Shown here: piece by piece, positions 47,550 through 56,564 of the stretch
How positions within the stretch are numbered: the first letter of the stretch is position 1
How the letters are laid out: each line of letters starts with the position of its first letter
NCBI RefSeq assembly: GCF_032854445.1
Contig: NC_088305.1
Coordinates: forward strand, 18,957,717-19,021,716
Reading direction: 5' to 3'
Origin: Liolophura sinensis
Lineage: Eukaryota; Mollusca; Polyplacophora; Chitonida; Chitonidae
Length of the DNA stretch: 64,000 bases
Program-made: the position numbers and the translations under genes
The notes under the pieces: generated by a model
The model's input: only the letters and a program-made list of their open reading frames with translations
What the model was told of the DNA's origin: nothing
Databases searched by the model: none

Positions 47550-47778
47550 ATGGATGGTCAACATGAGCCATCAGATCCCCCCACCAACGGGCTGACTGAC
47601 CACGGAGCGATTCTCCTTACCGGCGGCACCACTGGAATCGGGCTGGGCACAGCCCAGGAGCTCGTGCTACTCGGTTTTCGCAAGTTCATCTTAGGGTATG
47701 CTACACATGACGAACACGCCAATGTGGCCAAAAGTAACCTGGAACAGAACAAAGGGGTTAAGGTGGTTCTGGTCAAAG
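47550..47778 (+). CDS. SDR-family oxidoreductase, exon 1 (copy A)
   Basis: Encodes residues 1-76 plus the first base of codon 77. The ATG has A at -3 and G at +4. Short-chain dehydrogenase/reductases bind NAD(P)H in an N-terminal Rossmann fold; here ILLTGGTTGIGLGTA supplies the glycine loop TGxxxGxG at residues 24-31, followed by helix and strand (FRKFILGY) and VKVVLVKG before the next strand. The exon ends AAAG|GTGAGT, a strong donor in phase 1. It pairs naturally with the exon at 52247, giving 265 residues, normal for a classical SDR. No signal peptide or membrane segment is seen. Substrate cannot be told. Exon 1 is repeated at 56336 with one amino-acid difference (Pro10 to Ser). Confidence 0.88.
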
Positions 47779-48249
47779 GTGAGTGAGCATATACGGCTAT
47801 TCGCTATCTGTATGTAGATGTAGGCCTGGTCAAATTTCGATCCTTATGATAGGCCTACTTGTGGCTGTTTAATTCGTCTGTTCTCTCTCGTACAGAGGGA
47901 GTAAGACTTGAAGACACGGTAACTGGACTACTTAGTACAAGGCTGCATTGGCTGCCCTATCATGGCGACCACATTTTCTCATTCGGGAGCCGGCTCTGCC
48001 CGGTTTCCTCCCACCATAATGGTGTCGGCCGCCGTATAAATGAAATATTTTTGAGTATGGCGTAAAACACCAATCACATCAAATCAAATCAAATCAAATC
48101 TCATTCGGGAGAGGTAATTAACAAGCACTATAGACACGGATAAAATAAGTAAGGTATAATTCACCACACTTTCTCATACAGAAGGTGTAATTCACCACAC
48201 TTTCTCATACACAAGAGGTACGTCAGTAACCGCACATATATGACTAGCT

Positions 48250-48450
48250 TGCCAGCACGGCGAAATGACCCAAGAGTGTCTCACTAATGCGGTCGATATG
48301 AGCTCAAGTCCAGCACATGCTGGCTTCCTCTCCGGCCATACGTGGGAAGTAATCTGCGGATGGTCGTGGGTTTCCGACGGGCTGAGCACCATCGTATCAA
48401 TAAAATATTCTTAAGAACGGCGTAGAAACACCAACCAATATAAATTTTAA
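48250..48450 (+). repeat. SINE-A, diverged, in intron 1 (matched in copy B at 57030-57230)
   Basis: GCGAAATGACCCAAGAGTGT, CTAATGCGGTCGATATGAGC, GGATGGTCGTGGGTTTCCGA and ACGGCGTAGAAACACCAACC. A shared deletion of the CCCGGTTTCCTCCC block in both duplicates shows insertion before the duplication. Confidence 0.9.
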
Positions 48451-48723
48451 AAAATCATACATGAGAGATAACTAACCACATTTTCTCCTCTAGGAAGGGT
48501 AATTATTAAGCGCTAGACACTGATAAAAATGAACAATCTTTGAACTGGCCGTCCCATCAACCACACTTTTCCATACATGACAAGGGGTAATTGCCATACA
48601 TTCTCTTACAGGAATGGTAATTAACCACACATCTTCCTGCAGGATAAGTAAATCAACCACACATTGTCTACGACAATTGTATGATTACCAGCATTTCCTC
48701 ATACCGGAGGAGTAATTGACCAT

Positions 48724-48846
48724 CCCCTCCGAACATACGTGGGAAGTCATCCGCGGATGGTCGTGGGTTTCCTCCGAACTGGGCACCGTCGTATAAATTA
48801 AATATTCTTGAGTACGGCGTAAAACACCAATCAAAATAAATTTAAA
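48724..48846 (+). repeat. SINE-A 3' half (matched in copy B at 57505-57625)
   Basis: CATACGTGGGAAGTCATCCG, GGATGGTCGTGGGTTTCCTC and GAGTACGGCGTAAAACACCA, with the same central deletion as its neighbour, so the two may have been amplified together as part of the local tandem repeat. Confidence 0.85.
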
Positions 48847-49977
48847 AAGTCATACGCGAGAGGTAAAACCACATTTTCTCATGCAGGAGGGATAATTAGT
48901 ACGCGCTAGACCTAATATAAAGTAAACGCCATTTTAGTCTGAACCAAATTTAATACCCGGTTTAAATTCTAATACACTTTTGAACAACTGGGTCCATAAG
49001 TTTAAATCAATTTTCTGGAACGGGTCGAAGTGAGTAATTTGTATCGGACTATATATGACTGTCCCACCGACCTCACTTCTCATCTACAGGGTGTGTCATT
49101 AACTGTTGCTAGTAGTTCAGTTTCCTACCCTACCAATATTATCTTGTTTCTACTTTAATTAGAACTTGGAGAGGTCACCTGTAGAAAAGGTTTTATAACA
49201 CAGTGAAGTTTATAGTTTTAATACTGTATATAGATATATGTGTACTGGATTGGTAAAGGGGATGTTACTCTTAACGAGCTATCTACGGCAATACACGGAA
49301 ATATATATGGGGTCGAAAGGAGGCGCCTACCATCCACATATACTAGTATATAACAATTAACATAATAATTAAATGTCACGCTTGAGAAACTGATACAGGA
49401 AACAATTGAAGTGTTTTAACTATTCTTATTTTAAGAACGTATTATCCGATAAACTAAATTTTCACATATACGTGTTTTTTGTGTTTTTTTTTTTTGTTGT
49501 TTGTTTTTTGTTTTGTCAGTTTTTCTGGGTAGAGGAAACCGGAGTGCATAAAACACAGACCTTTAACAAGTTACTTACAAACTTTCCCGCATATGACTTA
49601 AACCTATAGATGAGTCGGCATGTCAGGAGTCAGGGACGAGACAGGATGGGGGCTCACACAAACTAACGCAGCTGAAATGCGAGATTTTTCGGTACATACC
49701 GGCCATCTCGGACAGCCAGGTCTGTCGGCCCAACGGCGCCGTCAGCAGCTGGCGTGAAATCATGCACTTTCTCTTGAACATATCAAAAAGTCAACCGAGC
49801 ATGACCACCTTTTTAGCTAATGTTGCTGGATGTGTTTCCATGACATTTTATCACCATGGTAGTTCCTAACCTCCAGGAAGGTGAATGACAAGACTGGGCC
49901 AGAAGTTTCCATTTCTATCCAATAAAATTCTGATATTTTTAACGAGGTGCAAAATAGCCATGCAAAACTATAAATGT

Positions 49978-50997
49978 TGTTACGGTATTGAAAACGGCAA
50001 CAGAAAACAGACTCAGTGACTCAATATTACAATGTAAACAATGCTTTATATATAAAATGAGACGTACAGTTTTACAGACAGTTCAACAACAACAACAACA
50101 ACATACACATCAGTATTACCGGTCTTTACAAGTTTCCAGTTCACCTTTGCATCCCAAGGAATGTATTCCAGGAAATCCAACGTAAAGACCATGGGATAAA
50201 CACACAATTCACACAAGTCACAAATTGTCCTAGACAGGTACTTCGCCAGGTTAGCGAACACGAACACAGTACACAGGTTACACAGAACTGGAACAGTCAA
50301 GCCTTTGAATGACGTCACACCCGCAGAGCACAACACGGGGTAAATACAGGCATGGAGGTATAATCCACTTCAGATCAGTCACAGCTCCCGCAGAAGCTCA
50401 CAAACGAGCCGTTCAGAGACGTAGAGTAATGTCACCTTGTGGCAGAACGAACGTCCTTTGCAAAACTGAAAACTTCAGTTTAGAGTCCTTGACGACCTTG
50501 TCGGTCAGGTGAGGTCAGCGTGTTAAACAAATTACACAGTCCACACTGTATAATCATAATAAAGATCCGAACACCAATAAACGTGACTTCAGCAGAAATT
50601 CACATAAACCAGACATCAGTACTACTGTGGTACACAAAACGGTGCCGGCATAAAAAAACTGTCCTCCCAAACGAAACTGGCATCACCAGCTCATATAAAT
50701 ATAATGGACTCGATACGAGAGCGTCGGACGCTCTCCTGGCTCCCAGTGGATGCGGCAAAAATACCTCCACTCTGCACAGAAAACACGGCTTATATACGGT
50801 CCAGGTGGATTCAACTATTCTTAGACACAGAATTAACAGCCAATGAACATCCAGTTAAATAAACAGAGCACTGAACAAGGTGCTTTCGGCCAGGTTCGCG
50901 CTGTACATATATAACAGGGCCTGTTATGCTTATAACATATAACACAAAGGTCCGCAGACTAACAGTACATGAAAGCATTAAATAGTCATACATAACA
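49978..50997. mobile_element. Solo-LTR-like insertion, 1020 bp, 4-bp target-site duplication
   Basis: Starts TGTTACGG and ends CATAACA, so TGTTA/TAACA termini of LTR type. ATGT precedes (49974-49977) and follows it (50998-51001). Copy B at 59141-59144 has a single ATGT in otherwise matching sequence, i.e. the empty site. Inside are TATATAC near 50791, an AATAAA near 50575, and a (CAA)n run near 50083-50102. No gag or pol frame lies within, consistent with a solo LTR; a short-TIR DNA element is a less likely alternative. Confidence 0.8.
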
Positions 50998-51024
50998 ATG
51001 TATCAACAACCTATAAAGTCAATG

Positions 51025-51574
51025 TCAACTCCTCAATTCGGGGCAAATTTTGCACCCAAGTGCGCACGTGTGATCAAAGGAGATGTCAAAGAAAATTTCA
51101 GGTGAACTTCTATTGCATATTCGCTGGAAAACACTTAAGATTCACTAATATGGTAGGGTAAAGCTCACGTTGAACACTGAGTTCGCTGTGCCAGTGAATA
51201 TCGCATAGGTAAGCTCAACAGTTACATGCCAGATATACCAGAAGTTTTCCCCATTTGGGAATCTCCCCGCCATTTTCCCCAAATCCAAATGCGAAACCAC
51301 AATGCAGTGCGTCCGACGGCTATGTCCACAGCTGTCAATAATAATTGCATTTTGTATTCGAGTAATTATACCCAAGAACAATCCCACCGACAGTCTCGAA
51401 TGTTAGACTTATCTATTTTCACTGGTTTTGTATTCGAGTTACTACCGCTAAGAAAGATTACACTGACAATCTCGTATTGTTGCCTGATCTGTACTGGCCA
51501 TCAATACTGATTTACATGCTTCAAAGAACTGATCTTAACCTCCATGGGAAAAAAAATTCGACACCTAAACTTTT
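51025..51574 (+). other. Intron 1, part not shared with copy B
   Basis: Unique-looking sequence right of the duplication breakpoint; contains no frame with a motif. Runs to the target-site duplication of the following SINE-A. Confidence 0.4.
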
Positions 51575-51862
51575 AATACCCTGTCTGGGGCCTCCGTGGC
51601 TCAGTCGCTTAGCGCGCTAGCGCAGCGTAATGACCCAGAAGCCTCTCACCAATGCGGTCGCTGTGAGTTCAAGTCCAGCTCACGCTGGCTTTCTCTCCGG
51701 CCGTACGTGGGAAGGTCTTACAGCAACCTGCGGATGGTCGTGGGTTTCCCCCGGGCTGTGCCCGGTTTCCTCCCACCATAATGCTGGCCGCTGTCGTATA
51801 AGTGAAATATTCTTGAGTACGGCGTAAAACACCAATCAAATAAATAAATAAATACCCTGTCT
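51575..51862 (+). mobile_element. SINE-A, full length with 12-bp target-site duplication
   Basis: Element at 51587-51850. Head GGCCTCCGTGGCTCAGTCGC (box A) and GCTGTGAGTTCAAGTCCAGC (box B), centre GTGGGTTTCCCCCGGGCTGT then GCCCGGTTTCCTCCCACCAT, end GAGTACGGCGTAAAACACCA plus (AAAT)n. AATACCCTGTCT stands at 51575-51586 and 51851-51862. It lies in intron 1 in the sense orientation. Confidence 0.97.
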
Positions 51863-52246
51863 CTCCACGGCTGCACTATAATACGCATGGAAGGCAAGAT
51901 GCCCCGCTACTCTAAATAACAGTTCTGCGATCTCCTGCCATTGGAAGAAAAGCTAGGAAACGCCAAAATGCGAGCTTGTCCGCTTGAGCTCACAAAGAGT
52001 GTACAACTATCAGTGACAGCCTTGAAGAAATATCCTTTTTCGGGATTATGACATGTTGCATCTCGTTTCTCGCTGCAACTCGTGCCTTTTGCACTCGAAT
52101 TAATGTTACCACTAGTCTAGCAAGTCCGAAGTACGGCGTTGCACAACCAAGCCAAATCAAATCCAAGACACGGTCTAACACTACTGATACATCTTAATGT
52201 GAAACAGTTCACTTGAAAATTAGCAGATATTTTTTGCTTTTCTCCG
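51863..52246 (+). other. 3' end of intron 1
   Basis: No repeats seen. Ends with a long pyrimidine run (TATTTTTTGCTTTTCTCC) directly against the exon 2 reading frame. Confidence 0.5.
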
Positions 52247-52815
52247 GCGATGTTTCCGAAAAGAGAACGGTGGAGGAGATTTTCAAGGTCGTCCACGAGG
52301 ACTTCGGTGGCTCCTTGTACGCTATTCTCCACACAGCTGGCGTTATGCCACCCATAAATGATGAAGAACCAGAGAAAACGTTTGACGCCTTCACAGAACT
52401 GTACCCGAAGGCCTTTTGGCGGCTGGTGGAGCGAGGAGTGCCTTATATGGAGAAGTCACCACACGGGGGTCGGATCGTAGTACTTTCCAACCCTGGGGTC
52501 AACCTAATGTCCTCACCTAGACCCGGATACCTAATGGCTGGTTGCGGAAAGGCGGCGCTTGAGTACGTGACCCGGCACTACGCACTCGTATTGGCCCCCA
52601 AACGTATCACGTGCAATGTGGTGATCCCGGGTATTACAAAGACTAAGGGGTGGAAGGAGATAGACCCCACGGAACTTGCCGAAAGACGGTGTCCCATGAA
52701 GGAAGTCATCCAACCGGAGGATGTCGGAGCAGCACTGGCATTTCTCGTCTCCCCAAAAGCGCGTTTTATCACCGGTGCGTTTCTACCAGTGGATGGGGGA
52801 CTTATGTTTGTGTGA
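52247..52815 (+). CDS. SDR-family oxidoreductase, exon 2 (last exon; splice acceptor defective)
   Basis: Encodes residues 77-265 of the conceptual product, beginning GDVSEKRTVEEIF where classical SDRs have the cofactor-contacting Asp strand. AILHTAGVMPP stands at the NNAG motif (H105-G108), RIVVLSNPGVN at the catalytic-serine strand, GYLMAGCGKAALEYV at the YxxxK helix and FITGAFLPVDGG at the C-terminus, which is the usual SDR ending. The Tyr four residues before Lys178 is Ala174, and the second serine of the SS pair is Asn158, so the enzyme is probably not a standard dehydrogenase. The AG needed before GCGATG reads CCGGCGATG: one A is missing. An AG 18 bases upstream (TTAGCAG) keeps frame only with a shifted donor and would add a hydrophobic insert. 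Confidence 0.85.
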
Positions 52816-52877
52816 TTCGGTGTGAAGGCGATGCCTATGCGACATTTGTGGGGGAGAAAAGCCTCTACGGACTGGCT

Positions 52878-52930
52878 TAAAGGCGGTGTCCCATGATGGA
52901 GGATGTCCGGCGGATGTCAGGGCAGCATAT
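52878..52930 (+). repeat. Short duplicate of exon 2 sequence just after the stop
   Basis: GCGGTGTCCCATGATGGAGG and GGATGTCAGGGCAGCA resemble 52685-52735 inside exon 2 (ACGGTGTCCCATGAAGGAAG, GGATGTCGGAGCAGCA). A 5-bp gap and several substitutions separate them. Probably a relic of a larger exon duplication, or a slipped copy in the 3' UTR. Confidence 0.7.
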
Positions 52931-52972
52931 GCATCAAATAATACACCAATCAAATCAATAAATAAATTAGTT
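52931..52972 (+). repeat. SINE-A tail fragment with AATAAA signals
   Basis: TACACCAATCAAATCAATAA then ATAAATTAG correspond to the last bases of SINE-A. Overlapping AATAAA hexamers at 52957-52966 lie about 145 bp after the SDR stop and could serve as its poly(A) signal. Confidence 0.55.
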
Positions 52973-53315
52973 AAACACCCAGATTAAGAACATATTGTTA
53001 TACCCCTCTCGGGCAACAATCCCATATTTTGGAGAATTTCCTGACAGCAGAAGTATCAAACCAATCAGTTAAGGTTTATTTGTGTTAGCTCTTTGTCAGT
53101 TCGGTGATAAAAACTCCGATATTTTCACTCAGGTATATAATGCTTACAGGGATACGAATCGACGCTTATTGGGTGACAGTTGAGATAGGGTTTCATGGGT
53201 TGATTTTTGCAGCATTGGTTACGAGTTGCGGAGTGGGGTACCTCTTATCGAGCTACGCGGTTCCGAGAGTTACGGAGAAAAACAGTCCCAAAGTGTGTCG
53301 AATTGACGGTGAATA
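52973..53315. other. No recognisable feature
   Basis: A 70-codon frame with a hydrophobic run (53104-53316) has no supporting context. Confidence 0.35.
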
Positions 53316-53761
53316 GTGAGTGAGTGGGTGAGTGCTTGGGGTTTAACCTCATACTCAACAATTTTTCAGTCCAACGAAGGAATCCTTAGAGTGAATGTAA
53401 TTAAATCGATTTCCACCGCTCTTTTATCTAGTGCTGTTTCACTGAGACGCTTTACCGAAAGCAGGTGAGCAGCCCCGCCCGAGCTTTTATACTGATACTG
53501 GTAAACCAGTGGTTGCACTATCCCCTTCATGCTGAACTGCCAAGCGAAGAAGTTACAATTTCCTCTTTTAAGGTCTTAGGTGTGACTCGTCTCTCCAGCA
53601 ATCTGCGGATGGCCGTGGGTTCCCCCTGGGCTCGGCCCGGTTTCCTCCCACCATAATGCTGGCCGCCGTCGTATAAGTGAAATATTCTAGACTACGGTGT
53701 AAAATACCAATCAAATAAATAAATAGGTGTGAATCGACTCAGAATTGACCCTGGATCTACC
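53316..53761 (-). mobile_element. SINE-B split by a nested SINE-A
   Basis: Reads in reverse from GTGAGTGCTTGGGGTTTAAC through CCGCCCGAGCTTTTATACTG and CCTCTTTTAAGGTCTTAGGT, is interrupted at 53590-53724, then finishes GACTCAGAATTGACCCTGGA in the tRNA-like head. Confidence 0.92.
53590..53724 (+). mobile_element. SINE-A, 5'-truncated, nested in SINE-B with 12-bp target-site duplication
   Basis: Runs from TCTCCAGCAATCTGCGGATG to ACCAATCAAATAAATAAAT. AGGTGTGACTCG at 53578-53589 is repeated as AGGTGTGAATCG at 53725-53736 (one mismatch). Confidence 0.92.
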
Positions 53762-53999
53762 GAAACGGGCGTTCACAGTCACACTGAATCTTCCCTATAA
53801 AATAAATTGATGTCATCCGCATGTTCCTACAAATTAACTAAACTGTTGGCCTCATCAAAAATAGTCTGCCAATGACAAACTGACAGAACCATTTTTGAGG
53901 GTCTACAATACTGCGGCCATCATCTAAATAACTCACTGTTATGACATAGGCTCGGGAAATGCGATTCGTTTTCACTAGCAGACGTGCCTGAATGCCATG

Positions 54000-54470
54000 C
54001 ACCCTAACAGGTTAGTAACACAGGGACCACACGGTTGAGGTTGGTCGATACTAGGGAAGGCTTAATGTGCGTGTGAACAGCGGTAAATGTTCCTCGCCAT
54101 CAATCCGACACATTCGGGACTGTTTCTCTCCGTAACTCTCCCAACAGCGTTCGATATCAACTGAAGTTATTTTGTGGAACTTGTACATATTTGACAGGTT
54201 AAATCTCAGCTCTGCTACGGATGATTTAATGTGCGTGTAAGCAGCGGTAAATGTTCCTTGCCATCAATCCGATACATCTGGGACAGTTTCTCTCCGTAAC
54301 TCTCCCAACTGAAGACATCTTTTGGAACTTGTACATGTTTGACACAAATCTTAGCTCTGCTAGGGAAGATTTAATGTGCGTGTGAACAGCGGTAAATGTT
54401 CCTTGCTATCAACCCCACATGTATTTGTGGCTGTTTGGCTCCATAACTCTCACAACAGCGATGCTCGATA
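54000..54470. repeat. Three-copy tandem duplication, ~145-164 bp units
   Basis: TTAATGTGCGTGTGAACAGC followed by GGTAAATGTTCC recurs at 54062, 54226 and 54371, each followed by related sequence (GCCATCAATCC, then CTCCGTAACTCTCCCAAC). Confidence 0.9.
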
Positions 54471-54984
54471 AGAGCTAACCCACTCCGCAACTACCTTGGT
54501 TACGCTTGAATAAAAGACACGGCCAGTATAATTCCCAGGAAACAGGTCGAGAGACCAAAATATCTGCGCAATGTTAAAGGTGGAGAAAACAAAAAGTTCA
54601 GATGAAAGAGTCGAAAAATTAGTGGTAAATGTGATTTTTTTTTCGGGGGGGGGGGATTTTTACTGCTTAATGAATATATTTGCACTAGAACTTGGTCTTT
54701 TCAGCTAAGGAATGTGTTCAACCTGGATTTTGATAATATTCATAGACGACAAATTTACATTCAAATTTATTAGACATGCATCACATCCTTATTTAGACCA
54801 CTGTCATCCAAAAAGAATATACACCAAATTGTGGTCCTAAATACCCACCATACCAAATATTTTTAAATGTCCTATTCTCCTAAAACAAAAAATCTAAAAA
54901 AAAAAATAAAATATTAAACGCCAAAAGATTTCGCCCTGTTTTCATCTGGTTTTGGCATCAGTTTTATGTTTTCTTCTCCGAGAT
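54471..54984. other. No recognisable feature
   Basis: Contains a T/G homopolymer junction near 54636-54655 and an A-run near 54896-54905. Confidence 0.35.
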
Positions 54985-55832
54985 TGATGCTTAGTAATAA
55001 CAAACCAAAAATCGAAATCAAAAATGGCAATTTTTCCTTCAGACGAGGCAGTGAGTTTTTAATTTACAGTATGAAGATCGACGTAAACCAAAAAAATATT
55101 TCTAAAGAAACTGTCATGTATATATTTCCAGATGCTGACAAAGTTTCATTTTGGTTAATGTTTATTTTCAAAAGTAAAACATAAACGTTATAATGTGATC
55201 AGTTTTGGCATATTTTGACAAACTTAAAATGCGTACTTTTGCCATGGTCCAAGAGGCATGTAGTACAGTGAACTAACGAAGTGAACGTAGAAAGCAGGTA
55301 GTACCCCCACGAAGAGTTCGAATGTTCCTTTTTTTTTTTCTTTTTTTTTTTGTCTTTGGAAATATACTTTTGCTTGAGTAAAGATATAGGCCACCTTCCA
55401 TTAAATAAATCTTATGAATTAGAATAGAAATTGTTAAGGTATGGCATAAGTAGCATGTGGCAACTATGGCGAATCCATATGAATCTTCCTTAGGAGAGCA
55501 CGTGGTCGCCCATCATTGACACTGTCATCCACGTTATGCGTATAGTGGAATTATTAGGCCGAAAGTTACATTTGTTATATCTGCGTGTATTTCAACTCAC
55601 TGGTGCATGACTACGTGCTCAAGAATTTTTCAGGCGGTGATTTTTCCACCCTGTTTTTGATTTGATGACCTATACATTGCTTCAGTGCATGTTTGGAGCT
55701 TTAAAAATCGTGTACTTCTTTTCCTACCAGTGTGTCAGCAGCAGTCACTTACAGTTATAGTCAGTTTCGCTTCTTAAGGTGTATAGTATCATGAGAAGGG
55801 GCCGATTGCCCGCCTTACCATATCAGGTCCTT
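54985..55832. mobile_element. TIR element, copy B (left part missing)
   Basis: Interior blocks (GCAATTTTTCCTTCAGACGA, GACGTAAACCAAAAAAATAT, TAGCATGTGGCAACTATGGC) match copies at 9330 and 46343. It ends with the right TIR, GCCGATTGCCCGCC then ATATCAGGTCCTT at 55832. The left TIR is not found. Confidence 0.8.
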
Positions 55833-56335
55833 TCAGCACCAAAATTTTGTCAAATAATTTAGTTTCTAAATAACCTAAAACTACTTCCTATCAGCCAGCA
55901 GACCATTATCATTTAGATTACTATATAGCCATTTCCAAATCATCCTGACGATCGACCAGCCAAGAGATAGACAGACAGAGCGACTTAATATATAGAGCTG
56001 CTTAATTACTTGTCACAACTACAGATATTGATAGCAAATTGTGGTATGTATGTATTAATGCAACAGGTGCGCGCGCAGGCCACATCACGAGGTGACGCTG
56101 ACACGACACAAGGGTCTCGCTCTACAGTACAGCTGAACCATATCAGCTCACCAAGTCAAACGATCTTAACCTATTCGTCCGCCCACTGCATAAACCTCCT
56201 TGTCACATCCAGGTGGATGTGTCTCTCAATTCTATCACAACACAGATTTAACTCGTTCTTACGCGTCTGAAGAGGCACAAACAAGGCCTTTGCTGTCACC
56301 AAGTACTGACATCAGTATAACGTCGTTCAGTGAGA
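55833..56335 (+). other. 5' flank of SDR exon 1, copy B
   Basis: Matches copy A closely from CAGCCAGCAGACCATTATCA onward, including the presumed 5' UTR (AGGCCTTTGCTGTCACCAAG). Differences are scattered point changes. Confidence 0.5.
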
Positions 56336-56564
56336 ATGGATGGTCAACATGAGCCATCAGATTCCCCCACCAACGGGTTGACTGACCACGGAGCGATTCT
56401 CCTTACCGGCGGCACCACTGGAATCGGGCTGGGCACAGCCCAGGAGCTCGTGCTACTCGGTTTTCGCAAGTTCATCTTAGGGTATGCTACACATGACGAA
56501 CACGCCAATGTGGCCAAAAGTAACCTGGAACAGAACAAAGGGGTTAAGGTGGTTCTGGTCAAAG
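56336..56564 (+). CDS. SDR-family oxidoreductase, exon 1 (copy B), partner exon not found
   Basis: Same 229 bp, phase and donor (AAAG|GTGAGT) as the exon at 47550. The protein differs only at residue 10 (Ser for Pro), and the glycine loop TGGTTGIG is unchanged. No exon like 52247-52815 follows before the window ends; instead a retrotransposon begins after 59168. Either its second exon lies beyond 64 kb, or only exon 1 was duplicated and this copy is a fragment. As exon 2 lies upstream of it, the two copies cannot act as simple alternative first exons in linear order; copy A can. Confidence 0.75.

Larger units (their letters stand above)
46508..51024. repeat. Segmental duplication, copy A
   Basis: Sequence from about GCTTGGTGATAACAAACC to TAAAGTCAATG is found again in the same order at about 54985-59168. 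It contains the TIR element, the SDR 5' flank, exon 1 and the left part of intron 1. Copy A has extra sequence at 49978-50997 and lacks about 350 bp present in copy B near 58575-58925. Confidence 0.93.
47779..52246 (+). other. SDR intron 1 (about 4.5 kb), repeat-filled
   Basis: Begins GTGAGT. It holds a SINE-A 3' fragment (47985-48083), degenerate ~35-bp repeats of the kind GGTAATTAACCACACATTTTC, two further SINE-A pieces (48250-48450, 48724-48846), oligo-T runs near 49477, the LTR-like insertion, and a full SINE-A at 51587. Its 3' end has a fine pyrimidine tract but no AG at the needed place (see exon 2). Confidence 0.75.

Noticed and set aside
51587..51680. tRNA gene candidate (box A TGGCTCAGTCGC, box B GAGTTCAAGTCC)
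   Set aside because: The boxes lie too far apart for a tRNA, no acceptor stem closes, and the block is repeated as the head of SINE-A.
47779..52215. Alternative intron using the donor four bases later and the AG of TTAGCAG
   Set aside because: Canonical at both ends and in frame, but inserts a hydrophobic YFLLFS segment where SDRs have none; kept only as a fallback for the broken acceptor.
52213..52246. Upstream ATG in frame with exon 2 (MKISRYFLLFSG) as a true start
   Set aside because: It would omit the cofactor-binding half of the SDR, and the codons lie in the pyrimidine tract of the intron; exon 1 at 47550 gives a full-length fold.
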